Assembly (NCBI GenBank): GCA_030599705.1 | Contig: JAUVNM010000032.1 | Coordinates: 1-10,331, forward strand | Direction of reading: 5' to 3' | Length of the DNA: 10,331 nucleotides | From: Gammaproteobacteria bacterium | GTDB taxonomy: Bacteria > Pseudomonadota > Gammaproteobacteria > UBA9214 | Part shown: one piece after another, positions 1-6,755 of the stretch | How the letters are laid out: every line of letters starts with the position of its first letter | How positions within the stretch are numbered: position 1 is the stretch's first letter | Position numbers and translations under genes: made by a program | The notes under the pieces: model-generated | Told to the model about the DNA's origin: nothing | The model's database searches: none | What the model saw: only the letters and a program-made list of their open reading frames with translations

Positions 1-153
1 GAGATACAGTATCCCGTCGAGGAGATCACGGTGGCCGGCAACCTGAAAGACATGTTCATGGGCATCGTCGAGGTGGGCGCTGACGTGGACCGGCGCGGGA
101 ACGTGCGCACCGGCTCGGTGCTGATCGAGCAAATGACCATTGCCGGGGCGTGA
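1..153 (+). CDS. pmbA: PmbA/TldE metalloprotease-like subunit, C-terminal end (partial)
   Basis: An open frame enters from the left edge and ends at TGA 151-153, leaving the last 50 residues. Motifs seen include EIQYPVEEIT, AGNLKDMF and RTGSVLIEQMTIAG. They match the conserved C-terminus of PmbA (TldE), which pairs with TldD to form a protease that degrades unfolded or leaderless peptides. It acts, for example, in maturation of microcin B17 and in CcdA turnover in E. coli. The catalytic zinc site belongs to TldD, so PmbA is the partner subunit. The gene converges on mgtE, whose stop lies 85 bp away. The family is clear, but start, promoter and full length are outside the window. Confidence 0.9.
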   Translation, partial: EIQYPVEEITVAGNLKDMFMGIVEVGADVDRRGNVRTGSVLIEQMTIAGA

Positions 154-155
154 GT

Positions 156-179
156 AACCGTTCCCCGCGGGGCACGGTT
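156..179 (+). terminator. Hairpin just after pmbA, possible terminator
   Basis: Arms AACCGT (156-161) and ACGGTT (174-179) pair perfectly around a self-complementary CCCCGCGGGG core (163-172), with one T/C mismatch between them. It begins 2 bases after the pmbA stop, where a terminator is expected between convergent genes. No T run follows (TCCTGCGG), so intrinsic termination is uncertain. It could equally be part of the neighbouring repetitive element. Confidence 0.4.
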
Positions 180-188
180 CCTGCGGGG

Positions 189-241
189 GTAGGACCGGCC
201 CCCGGCCGGGAATGGTTTTCCCCGCGAGGCGCGGGTCCTAC
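189..241. repeat. REP-like palindromic doublet between pmbA and mgtE
   Basis: A perfect 8-bp outer inverted repeat, GTAGGACC (189-196) and GGTCCTAC (234-241), encloses two perfect 6-bp hairpins. The first is CCGGCC-CCC-GGCCGG (195-209) and the second is CCCGCG-AGG-CGCGGG (221-235). The linker between them is GAATGGTTTT. This two-hairpin cruciform with GTAGGA ends resembles the GTAGGAGCG-type REP/BIME elements scattered between gammaproteobacterial genes. The family assignment is from memory. The right arm overlaps the mgtE stop codon (238-240). Likely roles are a bidirectional transcription block or mRNA 3'-end protection for the two converging genes. Confidence 0.6.
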
Positions 242-1596
242 AACAGGAAGATCGTTCCCAGGCCCAGGAATACGAGGAAGCCGATTACGTCCGTGACCGT
301 GGTCAGCAGCACGGTACCGGCGTGCGCCGGGTCGATCTTCATCCGGGTGAGGATAAAGGGGATGGTGATGCCGGCGATAGCGGCACATGCCAGGTTAATC
401 ACCAGGGCCGCCGCGATCACCAGCCCGATACCGGCATCCTGGAACCACAACCACGAGACCAGCGCGACTACCAGCGCCCAGCCGAGACCGTTTAGCAGGG
501 AGACGGCAAACTCCTTGTACATCAGCCAGCGCGCATTGCTGTGGTCGACCTGTCCCAGCGCGAGACCGCGAATCACGATAATCAGCGTCTGGCTGCCGGC
601 AATACCACCCATGCTGGCAACGATCGGCATCAGTACCGCCAGGGCCACTACCTGTTCCAGCGTGGCCTGGAACAACCCGATGACCCAGGAGGCGATGAAG
701 GCAGTAAACAGGTTGATGCCCAGCCAGATGGCCCGGCGCCGGGCGCTCTTGAACACCGGTGCGAAGGTATCGTCCTCTTCGTCAAGGCCGGCCAGGCTCA
801 GCAATGAGTGATCGGCATCCTCACGGATGACGTCGACAACATCGTCGATGGTAATACGCCCCAGCAGTTTGTCATTTTTATCGATGACCGGCGCCGAGAC
901 CAGGTCGCGGCCCTCGAACAGCCGGGCAACTTCCACGTCCGGCAGCGAGGCGGGGATGCCCGTGACTTCGCGGTCCATGACCGCGGCAACCAGCTGCTCC
1001 GGATCGTTGGTGAGTATCGCCGTGAGCGGCAGTACGCCTCGGTAAATATCGTTCCGGTCAACCACGATCAACTGGTCCGTGGTTTCCGGTATGTCCGGGT
1101 GTACCCTGAGATAGCGCATGATGACATCGAGGGTGACATCGGCCCTGACAGTGACGGTATCGACGTTCATCATGCCGCCGGCAGTGTCTTCCGGGTACGG
1201 CAGTACCGATTCGAGCCGGTCGCGGTTCTGCTTGTCCATGGAGCGCATCACTTCATGGATCACTGCACCCGGCAGGTCGCTCAGCAGGTCGGCGAGGTCA
1301 TCAGTATCCAGGCCCCCGGTCGCGGCGACCAGCTGCCGGGGATCCATCTCCTCGATGAGACCGGTACGGACCTCGTCATTGACCTCGACCAGGATCTCAC
1401 CGCGGTCATCCGGGTGGACCAGTTCCCACAGGACTTCGCGCGGGCCGTGCGGGAAAGATTCCAGCAGGTCGGCAATTTCAGCGGCATACAGACCCGACAG
1501 CAACTGGCTAATGCGATCGGCGGCACCGGCATCCAGCGCCTGCATGAGCAGCTCACGCCGGCTGTTGATGGTCTCGCTTTCTGCAGCGTCAGTCAT
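238..1596 (-). CDS. mgtE: MgtE magnesium channel/transporter
   Basis: Encodes 452 residues, the usual MgtE length. Residues about 20-135 form the helical cytoplasmic N domain. About 136-265 hold two CBS domains, with YPEDTAGGMM at 134-143 and ITIDDVVDVI at 248-257. About 288-452 carry five membrane segments. The pore motif PIVASMGGIAGSQ (324-336) and the last-helix segment TTVTDVIGF are present. Asp436 corresponds to the pore Mg2+-binding aspartate of the Thermus protein. The family carries Mg2+ (also Co2+) down its gradient and closes when the N and CBS domains bind Mg2+. The ATG at 1596 has only a weak ribosome site (GACCTG). The gene lies 87 bp after ptsI with a candidate promoter in the gap. 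Nothing looks broken. Its regular place after ptsI in related genomes suggests history rather than shared function. Confidence 0.95.
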   Translation of the reverse strand: MTDAAESETINSRRELLMQALDAGAADRISQLLSGLYAAEIADLLESFPHGPREVLWELVHPDDRGEILVEVNDEVRTGLIEEMDPRQLVAATGGLDTDDLADLLSDLPGAVIHEVMRSMDKQNRDRLESVLPYPEDTAGGMMNVDTVTVRADVTLDVIMRYLRVHPDIPETTDQLIVVDRNDIYRGVLPLTAILTNDPEQLVAAVMDREVTGIPASLPDVEVARLFEGRDLVSAPVIDKNDKLLGRITIDDVVDVIREDADHSLLSLAGLDEEDDTFAPVFKSARRRAIWLGINLFTAFIASWVIGLFQATLEQVVALAVLMPIVASMGGIAGSQTLIIVIRGLALGQVDHSNARWLMYKEFAVSLLNGLGWALVVALVSWLWFQDAGIGLVIAAALVINLACAAIAGITIPFILTRMKIDPAHAGTVLLTTVTDVIGFLVFLGLGTIFLL

Positions 1597-1643
1597 ATCG
1601 GCAGGTCACATTCAATTCGAGCGATGATTTCCGGGCGGGGCGA

Positions 1644-1672
1644 AGTGTAGCAGCCTCCCCGACATCCGGTAA
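1644..1672 (-). promoter_or_regulatory. Candidate sigma-70 promoter for mgtE
   Basis: On the minus strand TTACCG (1672-1667) is followed by a 17-bp spacer and an extended -10, TGC-TACACT (TACACT at 1649-1644). The -35 matches 3 of 6 consensus bases. The -10 matches 4 of 6 and has the TGn extension. Transcription would start about 40 nt before the mgtE ATG. The leader is too short for an M-box riboswitch. A weak CTCCC/GGGAG hairpin (1655-1677) overlaps the site and could end or attenuate read-through from ptsI, but no T run follows. Confidence 0.4.
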
Positions 1673-1683
1673 GGGAGCGGTGC

Positions 1684-3429
1684 CTAGTTCAGTGAACTGT
1701 TGAGGGAGTCTATTGCGCCGACGATCCGGTCTGCATCACCGGCCTCGAGCAGTGCAGCGACGCGGGGAGCGAGTTCGCTGATCGAGCTGTTGTTGATAAC
1801 GCGCTTGACCTCCTGCATCACACTATGGTGCATACTGAATTCCGTCAGGCCCATGCCAAGCAACAGCCGCGTATAGCGCACATCACCGGCCATCTCGCCG
1901 CACATGGCAACCGGGATGCCGGAATCCTTGCCGGCATCGATCACCATCTTTATCAGCTGCAGTACCGACGGGTGCAGCGGGTCATAGAGGTAGGTGACCT
2001 CATCATCCACACGGTCAATGGCAAGCGTGTACTGGATCAGGTCATTGGTCCCGATGGAGAGAAAATCCAGGTGCCTGGCAAAGTCGGCGGCCGAGATGGC
2101 GGCCGCCGGCACCTCGATCATGCCGCCGATCTGGATGTTGGGGTCAAATGTCAGTCCCTCGCGTTGCAGGGCATTCTCGGCATCCCGGATCAGCGTGAGG
2201 ACCTGGTGTAATTCCCGGGTGTTGGACAGCATGGGAATCATCAGGCGTACCGGCCCGTGGGCGGATGCGCGCAGGATGGCCCGCAACTGGGGACAGAACA
2301 GGCTGTGGTTCTTGAGGCAAAGGCGGATGGCGCGCAGGCCCAGTGCCGGGTTGTTACAGCGGCCGCGGCCACCGCTACCGCTGTCACCCACTTCCTTGTC
2401 GGCGCCCACGTCCAGCGTGCGGATCGTCAGCGGCTTGCCGTTCAGGGCATTGATGACCCGGGTGTAGCTGAGATACTGCTCTTCTTCATCCGGCAGGGAC
2501 GGGCGGTTCATGAACAGGAACTCGGTCCGGTACAGACCGATGCCGCTGGTGTTCTCGCGGTTGAGTGCCTCGATGTCCTCGGGCAGCTCGATATTGACCA
2601 TCAGCTTGATCGCGTGGTTGTCGAGGGTTACTGCCGGAGTATGTGCCAACCGTGCCAGCTCGGCACGTCGCCGGGTTTCCTGTGCCTTGCGCTCGCGGTA
2701 GTGGTCGAGTATGTCCTGGTCCGGGTCGGCAATCAGGATCCCCTGCATGCCATCGAGGATAATCTCGTCGCCATCACGCAGGTAGCGCTGGAGGCTGTGA
2801 GCGCCGACAATGGCTGGCAGCTGCACGCTGCGCGCGAGGATGGCGGAGTGTGACAGCGGGCCGCCGTATTCGGTAGCAAAGGCACTTGCCCCCTGGTGTT
2901 CCAGTAGCACGGTTTCCGCGGGAGTCAGGTCATCGGTCAGCACGATGGCGCCCTGCAGGCTGTCTTCACTGCGGATATCCCCCTGGCTGGTTGCCTGCAG
3001 GATGCGCTGGATGCGATTGATGACGTGATCGACGTCATCACGGCGGGTGCGCAGGTAGGGGTCATTCATCTGCTCGAATACCCCAACCACGGCATCGCGC
3101 TGCAGCTTCAGCGCCCATTCCGCGTTGCAGCCTTTCTCGCGCATCAATTCGACCGGTGTGTTGACAATCGTGGCGTCATCAAGCATCAGCATGTGCGTAT
3201 CGATGAACGCGGCGATATCCACACGGGTCCCTTCCGGTATGCGGTCGCGGATCGAGCTCAGTTGCAGGCGTGCGGTTTCAATTGCCTTGAGGAATCGTGC
3301 GACTTCATCCTCGATGAGGAGGGTTGGTATGGCGGATTCGAGGACCTCGATGCTGCCGCGCACGATGATGTGCGCCTTGCCGATGGCAATGCCGCGTGAA
3401 ACTCCAATACCGTGCAGGACGAGGCTCAT
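1684..3429 (-). CDS. ptsI: PTS enzyme I (PEP-protein phosphotransferase)
   Basis: Encodes 581 residues, the size of sugar-type enzyme I (about 575). It lacks the N-terminal GAF domain of PtsP/EI-Ntr and starts directly with the EI N domain (GIGVSRGIAIGKA, 7-19). Phospho-accepting His194 lies in GGPLSHSAILAR (189-200). The PEP-binding C-terminal barrel shows GLYRTEFLFMNRP (298-310), LDVGADKE (339-346), MIEVP (437-441), LSIGTNDLIQYTLAIDR (457-473) and catalytic Cys510 in MCGEMAGD. It takes phosphate from PEP and passes it to HPr His15. A Gly/Ser/Arg-rich loop (348-358) replaces the segment after DKE; similar loops occur in related EIs. It starts 18 bp after ptsH with a weak ribosome site, so coupled expression is likely. 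Some annotation pipelines would label it ptsP. Confidence 0.96.
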   Translation of the reverse strand: MSLVLHGIGVSRGIAIGKAHIIVRGSIEVLESAIPTLLIEDEVARFLKAIETARLQLSSIRDRIPEGTRVDIAAFIDTHMLMLDDATIVNTPVELMREKGCNAEWALKLQRDAVVGVFEQMNDPYLRTRRDDVDHVINRIQRILQATSQGDIRSEDSLQGAIVLTDDLTPAETVLLEHQGASAFATEYGGPLSHSAILARSVQLPAIVGAHSLQRYLRDGDEIILDGMQGILIADPDQDILDHYRERKAQETRRRAELARLAHTPAVTLDNHAIKLMVNIELPEDIEALNRENTSGIGLYRTEFLFMNRPSLPDEEEQYLSYTRVINALNGKPLTIRTLDVGADKEVGDSGSGGRGRCNNPALGLRAIRLCLKNHSLFCPQLRAILRASAHGPVRLMIPMLSNTRELHQVLTLIRDAENALQREGLTFDPNIQIGGMIEVPAAAISAADFARHLDFLSIGTNDLIQYTLAIDRVDDEVTYLYDPLHPSVLQLIKMVIDAGKDSGIPVAMCGEMAGDVRYTRLLLGMGLTEFSMHHSVMQEVKRVINNSSISELAPRVAALLEAGDADRIVGAIDSLNSSLN

Positions 3430-3447
3430 TGTCAGCGATAACCCTGT

Positions 3448-3717
3448 CTATTCGGCTTCCCCGAATTTCTCCTGTACCAGATCTTCCAGCTGTAGTGCAG
3501 CCGTATCTTCGTCTTCACCCCGGGTGGTAATAACGAGGTGGGTGCCCTTTGAGGCGGCCAGCATCATGACGCCCATGATGCTCTTGCCATTGACGGTTTG
3601 TCCGTCCTTGCGGACATCGATATTGCTCGAGAAGGAAGATGCCAGGGTGACAAACTTGGCGGCTGCACGGGCGTGCAGCCCCAGCTTGTTGATGATGATG
3701 ACCTGTATTTCCTGCAT
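3448..3717 (-). CDS. ptsH: HPr family phosphocarrier protein
   Basis: Encodes 89 residues, normal for HPr. His15 in NKLGLHARAAAK is the site phosphorylated by enzyme I. Ser46 in NGKSIMGVMMLAA is the site used by HPr kinase/phosphorylase. The IMGV context around Ser46 resembles the Firmicutes HPr that HprK recognises, and hprK is four genes upstream. The frame stays open further upstream, but the ATG at 3717 gives the family's normal N-terminus (MQEIQVIIIN). It sits 1 bp after the EIIA stop, so translation is probably coupled. With no EIIB/EIIC nearby, HPr probably feeds the lone EIIA proteins as a signalling relay. Names such as ptsO/npr are possible. Confidence 0.95.
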   Translation of the reverse strand: MQEIQVIIINKLGLHARAAAKFVTLASSFSSNIDVRKDGQTVNGKSIMGVMMLAASKGTHLVITTRGEDEDTAALQLEDLVQEKFGEAE

Positions 3718-3718
3718 G

Positions 3719-4120
3719 TCAGGAGGCCTTTTTTCCGGGTGTGAGTATGACACCATCGCGGGCGCCGCTGTTGGCCTTGTCGCCAAGCTCTTCCAGGGAC
3801 AGTGACGGGTAATTGAATATTCGCACCAGCATCGGGACATTGACCCCGGCAAGCACCAGTACCCGGTGTTCTTCCAACAGCCGCACGGCAATGTTGCTTG
3901 GCGTACTCCCGAACAGGTCGGTCAGCACCAGCACACCGTCGCCCTGGTCAAGTTCGCTGCACAGCCTGCCCGCCGCACCGCTGACCTGGTCAGGATCACA
4001 GGTGTCCGTTACTCCGATGGCCTCGATTCGGAGCGGGGCATTGCCGAGGATGCCGGCAGCGGTATCCAGCAGTTGCTGCCCGAGCCCGTTATGGGTGATC
4101 AGCAGGATTCCAATGCTCAT
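3719..4120 (-). CDS. Lone PTS EIIA of the mannose/fructose family
   Basis: Encodes 133 residues, one complete EIIA-Man domain. Phosphorylatable His10 is in MSIGILLITHNGLG. TDLFGSTPSNIA (67-78) and the later AGVNVPMLVRIFNYP are the other conserved active-site and core stretches. In transport systems this domain passes phosphate from HPr to EIIB. Here it has no fused IIB and no IIB, IIC or IID neighbours, so a regulatory role is likely. Its ATG overlaps the rapZ stop as ATGA (4117-4120), and ptsH follows after 1 bp. Lone EIIA-Man genes between rapZ and ptsH are known in several proteobacterial lineages. The partner regulated by this protein cannot be read from the sequence. Confidence 0.92.
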   Translation of the reverse strand: MSIGILLITHNGLGQQLLDTAAGILGNAPLRIEAIGVTDTCDPDQVSGAAGRLCSELDQGDGVLVLTDLFGSTPSNIAVRLLEEHRVLVLAGVNVPMLVRIFNYPSLSLEELGDKANSGARDGVILTPGKKAS

Positions 4121-4974
4121 TCTATTTCTCTGTGGCGAATGACAATATTACCAAGCCGGTCGCCCAGCCGCCTGGCCAGGCGTTCTATCAGGTAAACCGA
4201 GCGATGCTGGCCGCCGGTGCAGCCAATGGCGATATTCAGGTAGCTGCGGTTGACCGAATTAAAGCTCGGTATCCAGGTTTCCAGAAACTGTTCGATATGA
4301 TCGCCCAGTTTATGGGCCGTCGCATCCCCGTCGAGAAAATCTACGACCGGCTTGTCCAGTCCAGTGAGGCCGCGCAGTCCGGGTTCCCAGTACGGGTTCG
4401 GCAGGCAGCGCGCATCGAACACGAAGTCAGCATCGGCAGGCAGGCCATGCTTGTAGCCGAATGAACGCAATACGAGTGACAGCTTCGGGTTGTTACCGGT
4501 ACCAATGCATTCCCGCACCAGGTCGCGTAACTGGTAGAGGTTGGTCTGGCTGGAATCGATAAACAGGTCGGTATTGGTGGTAATGGGCGTGAGCAGCTTG
4601 CGTTCCTTGTCGATGGCATCTGCCAGCGCCGTATCGGGATCCGTCAACGGGTGCTTGCGGCGAGTTTCGCTGAAGCGCTTGAGCAGGATATGATTTTCTG
4701 CCTGCAGGAAGATGATCTTGCAGTTGATGCCACGCTCGCGGCAGTTTTTGATAATTCCGGGGAACTGGCTGATCTGGTCGGGGTGGTTGCGTGCATCAAT
4801 GCCGACGGCAACTTCCTGGATGTCCTGGAGGGGCTGTTTGCTGAATTCCCGTGTGAAGGCTTCCAGCAGGGCGATCGGAAGATTATCGATACAGTAGTAG
4901 CCCATGTCCTCCAGCGTGTGCAGGGCGACCGTTTTTCCGGAACCCGAAAGGCCGCTGATGATCGTCAGCTTCAT
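4117..4974 (-). CDS. rapZ: RapZ/YvcJ family nucleotide-binding protein
   Basis: Encodes 285 residues, compared with 284 in E. coli. Walker A GLSGSGKT is at 8-15. VGIDARN is at 57-63. The C-terminal domain shows GCTGGQHRSVY (251-261), matching the pocket with Cys252, His257 and Arg258 that in E. coli RapZ binds glucosamine-6-phosphate. RapZ in enterics hands the small RNA GlmZ to RNase E and so tunes amino-sugar synthesis; Gram-positive relatives affect envelope traits by other routes. The protein ends RHREIE. It lacks the Lys/Arg tail after RHRTLE and the Lys before the final strand that serve RNA binding in E. coli. The start forms an ATGA overlap with hprK and the stop an ATGA overlap with the EIIA gene. 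Confidence 0.95.
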   Translation of the reverse strand: MKLTIISGLSGSGKTVALHTLEDMGYYCIDNLPIALLEAFTREFSKQPLQDIQEVAVGIDARNHPDQISQFPGIIKNCRERGINCKIIFLQAENHILLKRFSETRRKHPLTDPDTALADAIDKERKLLTPITTNTDLFIDSSQTNLYQLRDLVRECIGTGNNPKLSLVLRSFGYKHGLPADADFVFDARCLPNPYWEPGLRGLTGLDKPVVDFLDGDATAHKLGDHIEQFLETWIPSFNSVNRSYLNIAIGCTGGQHRSVYLIERLARRLGDRLGNIVIRHREIE

Positions 4975-5912
4975 TGATGCACTTTTTCAAGACGACGCTT
5001 CTGACGGTCGATAAATGCCTGGCTGGCATCATATCCCTTGGCATTGAGGATGTGGTTGCGGACAGCGGTTTCCAGCAGTACCGCCAGGTTTCTGCCAGGG
5101 CCCACGGGCAGTGTAATTTCGGGAATATCCACGCCGATGATCCTGCGGTCCCTGCGGCTGCCATGCAGCCGGTCCATCTTGATGGCATCTTCCATTTCCT
5201 GCAGCACGATGATCAGGCGCAGGTTGCGGTTTTGCTTGATGGAGCTGGCGCCGTACATGGCACGAACATTGAGAATCCCGAGGCCGCGTACCTCGAGAAA
5301 GTCGCGCAGCATCTCCGGGCAGGTGCCGTTGAGGATGTCAGGTGCAATGCGCACAAACTCGGGCGCATCGTCGGCGATCAGCCGGTGTCCGCGGGTCAGC
5401 AGTTCCAGGGCCAGTTCACTTTTACCGATGCTCGACGGGCCGGTGATCAGTACGCCGGTTCCCATAACCTCCATGAATACCCCGTGCAGGGTTATTTTTT
5501 CTGCCAGTTGGTTGCTCAGGTAGTACTGCAGGTTCTGGATGACCTCCTGGCTTGGGCGGTTTGAGGACAGCACCGGTGTGCTGGTGGCGTTCGCCGCCTG
5601 CAGCAGGTCATCCGGTACGGGCAGCTGCTTGGCCATGATGATCAGGTCGGACTGCCCGGAAAACAGCTGGCTGATGGCATCCTTGCGGGAGTTTTTCTTG
5701 AGGGAATCAAGAAATTCCAGCTCGCGGCTACCGAGGACCTGGATGCGGTGCGGGTGTATCAGGTTGAGGTTACCGACCAGCGAGGTCTCGGCCTTTTCGT
5801 CTTTTGTGGTGTTGATTGCATGCTCTCCGCCCTGACTCCCGGTAACCCATGCAAGCCCCAGTTTTTCATCGAGGGACCTGAACAGGGTATCGAGAGTCAG
5901 CGAGGTGCTCAT
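4971..5912 (-). CDS. hprK: HPr kinase/phosphorylase
   Basis: Encodes 313 residues, the family's usual length. The N-terminal domain covers about 1-130. The catalytic core has LHGVFMEVMGTGVLITG (142-158), P-loop GPSSIGKS (158-165), RGHRLIADDA (174-183) and the HprK signature EVRGLGILNVR (207-217). The enzyme phosphorylates HPr on Ser46 with ATP or pyrophosphate and removes it by phosphorolysis. The residue before Ile162 is Ser161, where most relatives have Gly; the essential GK[ST] is intact. The frame is open to 5993, but the ATG at 5912 forms an ATGA overlap with the ptsN stop and gives a normal N-terminus. The longer form would run 27 residues into ptsN. Being beside ptsH with an intact Ser46 supports a working pair. 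Confidence 0.95.
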   Translation of the reverse strand: MSTSLTLDTLFRSLDEKLGLAWVTGSQGGEHAINTTKDEKAETSLVGNLNLIHPHRIQVLGSRELEFLDSLKKNSRKDAISQLFSGQSDLIIMAKQLPVPDDLLQAANATSTPVLSSNRPSQEVIQNLQYYLSNQLAEKITLHGVFMEVMGTGVLITGPSSIGKSELALELLTRGHRLIADDAPEFVRIAPDILNGTCPEMLRDFLEVRGLGILNVRAMYGASSIKQNRNLRLIIVLQEMEDAIKMDRLHGSRRDRRIIGVDIPEITLPVGPGRNLAVLLETAVRNHILNAKGYDASQAFIDRQKRRLEKVHQ

Positions 5913-6379
5913 GCAGGGATTTTCTGCGGTTCCTGTTGGCTGAGCATGCCATACAGGCAGGCATCGCTGTCGCATGCACGGATACTGGAACAAAAGGAGG
6001 GGTTGCTGAACAGCTCGGCAATCATGGACAGGACCTGCAGATGTTCTTCAGTCGAATCTTCCGGAACCAGCAGGGCAAACACCAGGTCCACGGGCTGGCC
6101 GTCGGTTGCATCGAAATCCACCGGATTGTCCAGTTTCAGAAAGGCACAGACCGGTTTGTCCAGCAGAGCCATACGGCCGTGGGGGAGGGCAACACCCTTG
6201 CCCAGTCCGGTGCTGCCGAGTTTCTCGCGGCTGACCAGGCTGTCGAAGATTTCATCCCAGACAAGTCTGGGAGTGTCCCTTGCCAGCAGTTCGCTGACAT
6301 GTTCCAGGACCCGTTTCTTGCTGCCGATTTCCGTGCAACGGTTTGCACGCTCAGGGCTGATAAGTTCGACTATGTTCAT
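5909..6379 (-). CDS. ptsN: PTS IIA-like nitrogen regulatory protein PtsN (EIIA-Ntr)
   Basis: Encodes 156 residues, close to the 163 of E. coli PtsN. It is a single EIIA domain of the fructose/mannitol fold. Phosphorylatable His67 is in GKGVALPHGR (60-69), and the DLVFALLVPEDSTEEHLQVL region follows. In enterics its phosphorylation state controls K+ transport (TrkA, KdpD) and other targets. It accepts phosphate from EI through HPr-type carriers. The ATG at 6379 has a modest AGG about 9 bases upstream (GGCAGGTATCAT). It lies 48 bp after hpf, and its stop overlaps the hprK start. No EI-Ntr gene is in the window, so the local enzyme I and HPr are the likely donors. Confidence 0.95.
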   Translation of the reverse strand: MNIVELISPERANRCTEIGSKKRVLEHVSELLARDTPRLVWDEIFDSLVSREKLGSTGLGKGVALPHGRMALLDKPVCAFLKLDNPVDFDATDGQPVDLVFALLVPEDSTEEHLQVLSMIAELFSNPSFCSSIRACDSDACLYGMLSQQEPQKIPA

Positions 6380-6427
6380 ATGATACCTGCCAGTGCCACG
6401 TACCGGGTGACGGAATTTGCATGCTTG

Positions 6428-6748
6428 TCACACATAATCCTTTATGGATCCCTCGCCCTGATGGTGGTCGGTAATTTTTTCCTTGTGCTTCTTGACCTGA
6501 CGGTCCAGCTTGTCTGTCAGTGCGTCGATGGCGGCATACATGTCTTCCTCGGTAGCATCGGCAAACAGGTTGCCGCCGCTGACGTGCATGGTGGCTTCTG
6601 CCTTGTGACGCAGTTTTTCCACGCTGAGAATAACGTGAATATTGGTAACATGATCAAAATGCCTTTCCAGGCGCTCCAGCTTGCTGTTGACGTAATCACG
6701 CAGTGGCGTAGTTAATTCTACATGGTGTCCAGTCAGGTTTATTTGCAT
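6428..6748 (-). CDS. hpf: Ribosome hibernation-promoting factor (short HPF/YhbH type)
   Basis: Encodes 106 residues, compared with 95 in E. coli HPF. It is a single HPF/RaiA domain without the C-terminal dimerisation domain of long HPF. Family features are MQINLTGHHVELTTPLRDYV, KLERLERHFDHV and the DMYAAIDALTDKLDRQVKKHKEK helix (rich in Lys/Arg). It binds the 30S decoding region and, with RMF where present, promotes 100S ribosome dimers in stationary phase. The short KITDHHQGEGSIKDYV tail resembles RaiA tails in length, but its place after rpoN supports HPF. It has the best ribosome site of the window and follows rpoN by 24 bp, so it is surely cotranscribed with it. Confidence 0.93.
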   Translation of the reverse strand: MQINLTGHHVELTTPLRDYVNSKLERLERHFDHVTNIHVILSVEKLRHKAEATMHVSGGNLFADATEEDMYAAIDALTDKLDRQVKKHKEKITDHHQGEGSIKDYV

Positions 6749-6755
6749 AATGACA

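Noticed and set aside
808..1650. Long plus-strand open frame (280 codons) opposite mgtE
   Set aside because: It is antisense to a clear MgtE, has no recognisable domain, and is explained by the GC-rich codon use of the real gene. The same holds for the other plus-strand frames across the window.
1597..1683. Magnesium riboswitch (M-box) before mgtE
   Set aside because: The 87-nt gap is too short for an M-box, and I see none of its conserved helices.
3718..3891. Longer frame upstream of HPr
   Set aside because: The extra 58 residues lie inside the EIIA gene. The HPr fold begins at the ATG at 3717.
5913..5993. Longer N-terminus for HprK starting at 5993
   Set aside because: It would overlap ptsN by 85 bases, and its 27 extra residues do not look like HprK. 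The ATG at 5912 has an ATGA overlap and the family length.
6407..6431. GTGAC/GTCAC inverted repeat in the hpf-ptsN gap
   Set aside because: It has 5-bp arms with a 15-base loop and no T run. This is within what chance gives, so it is not annotated as a terminator or operator.
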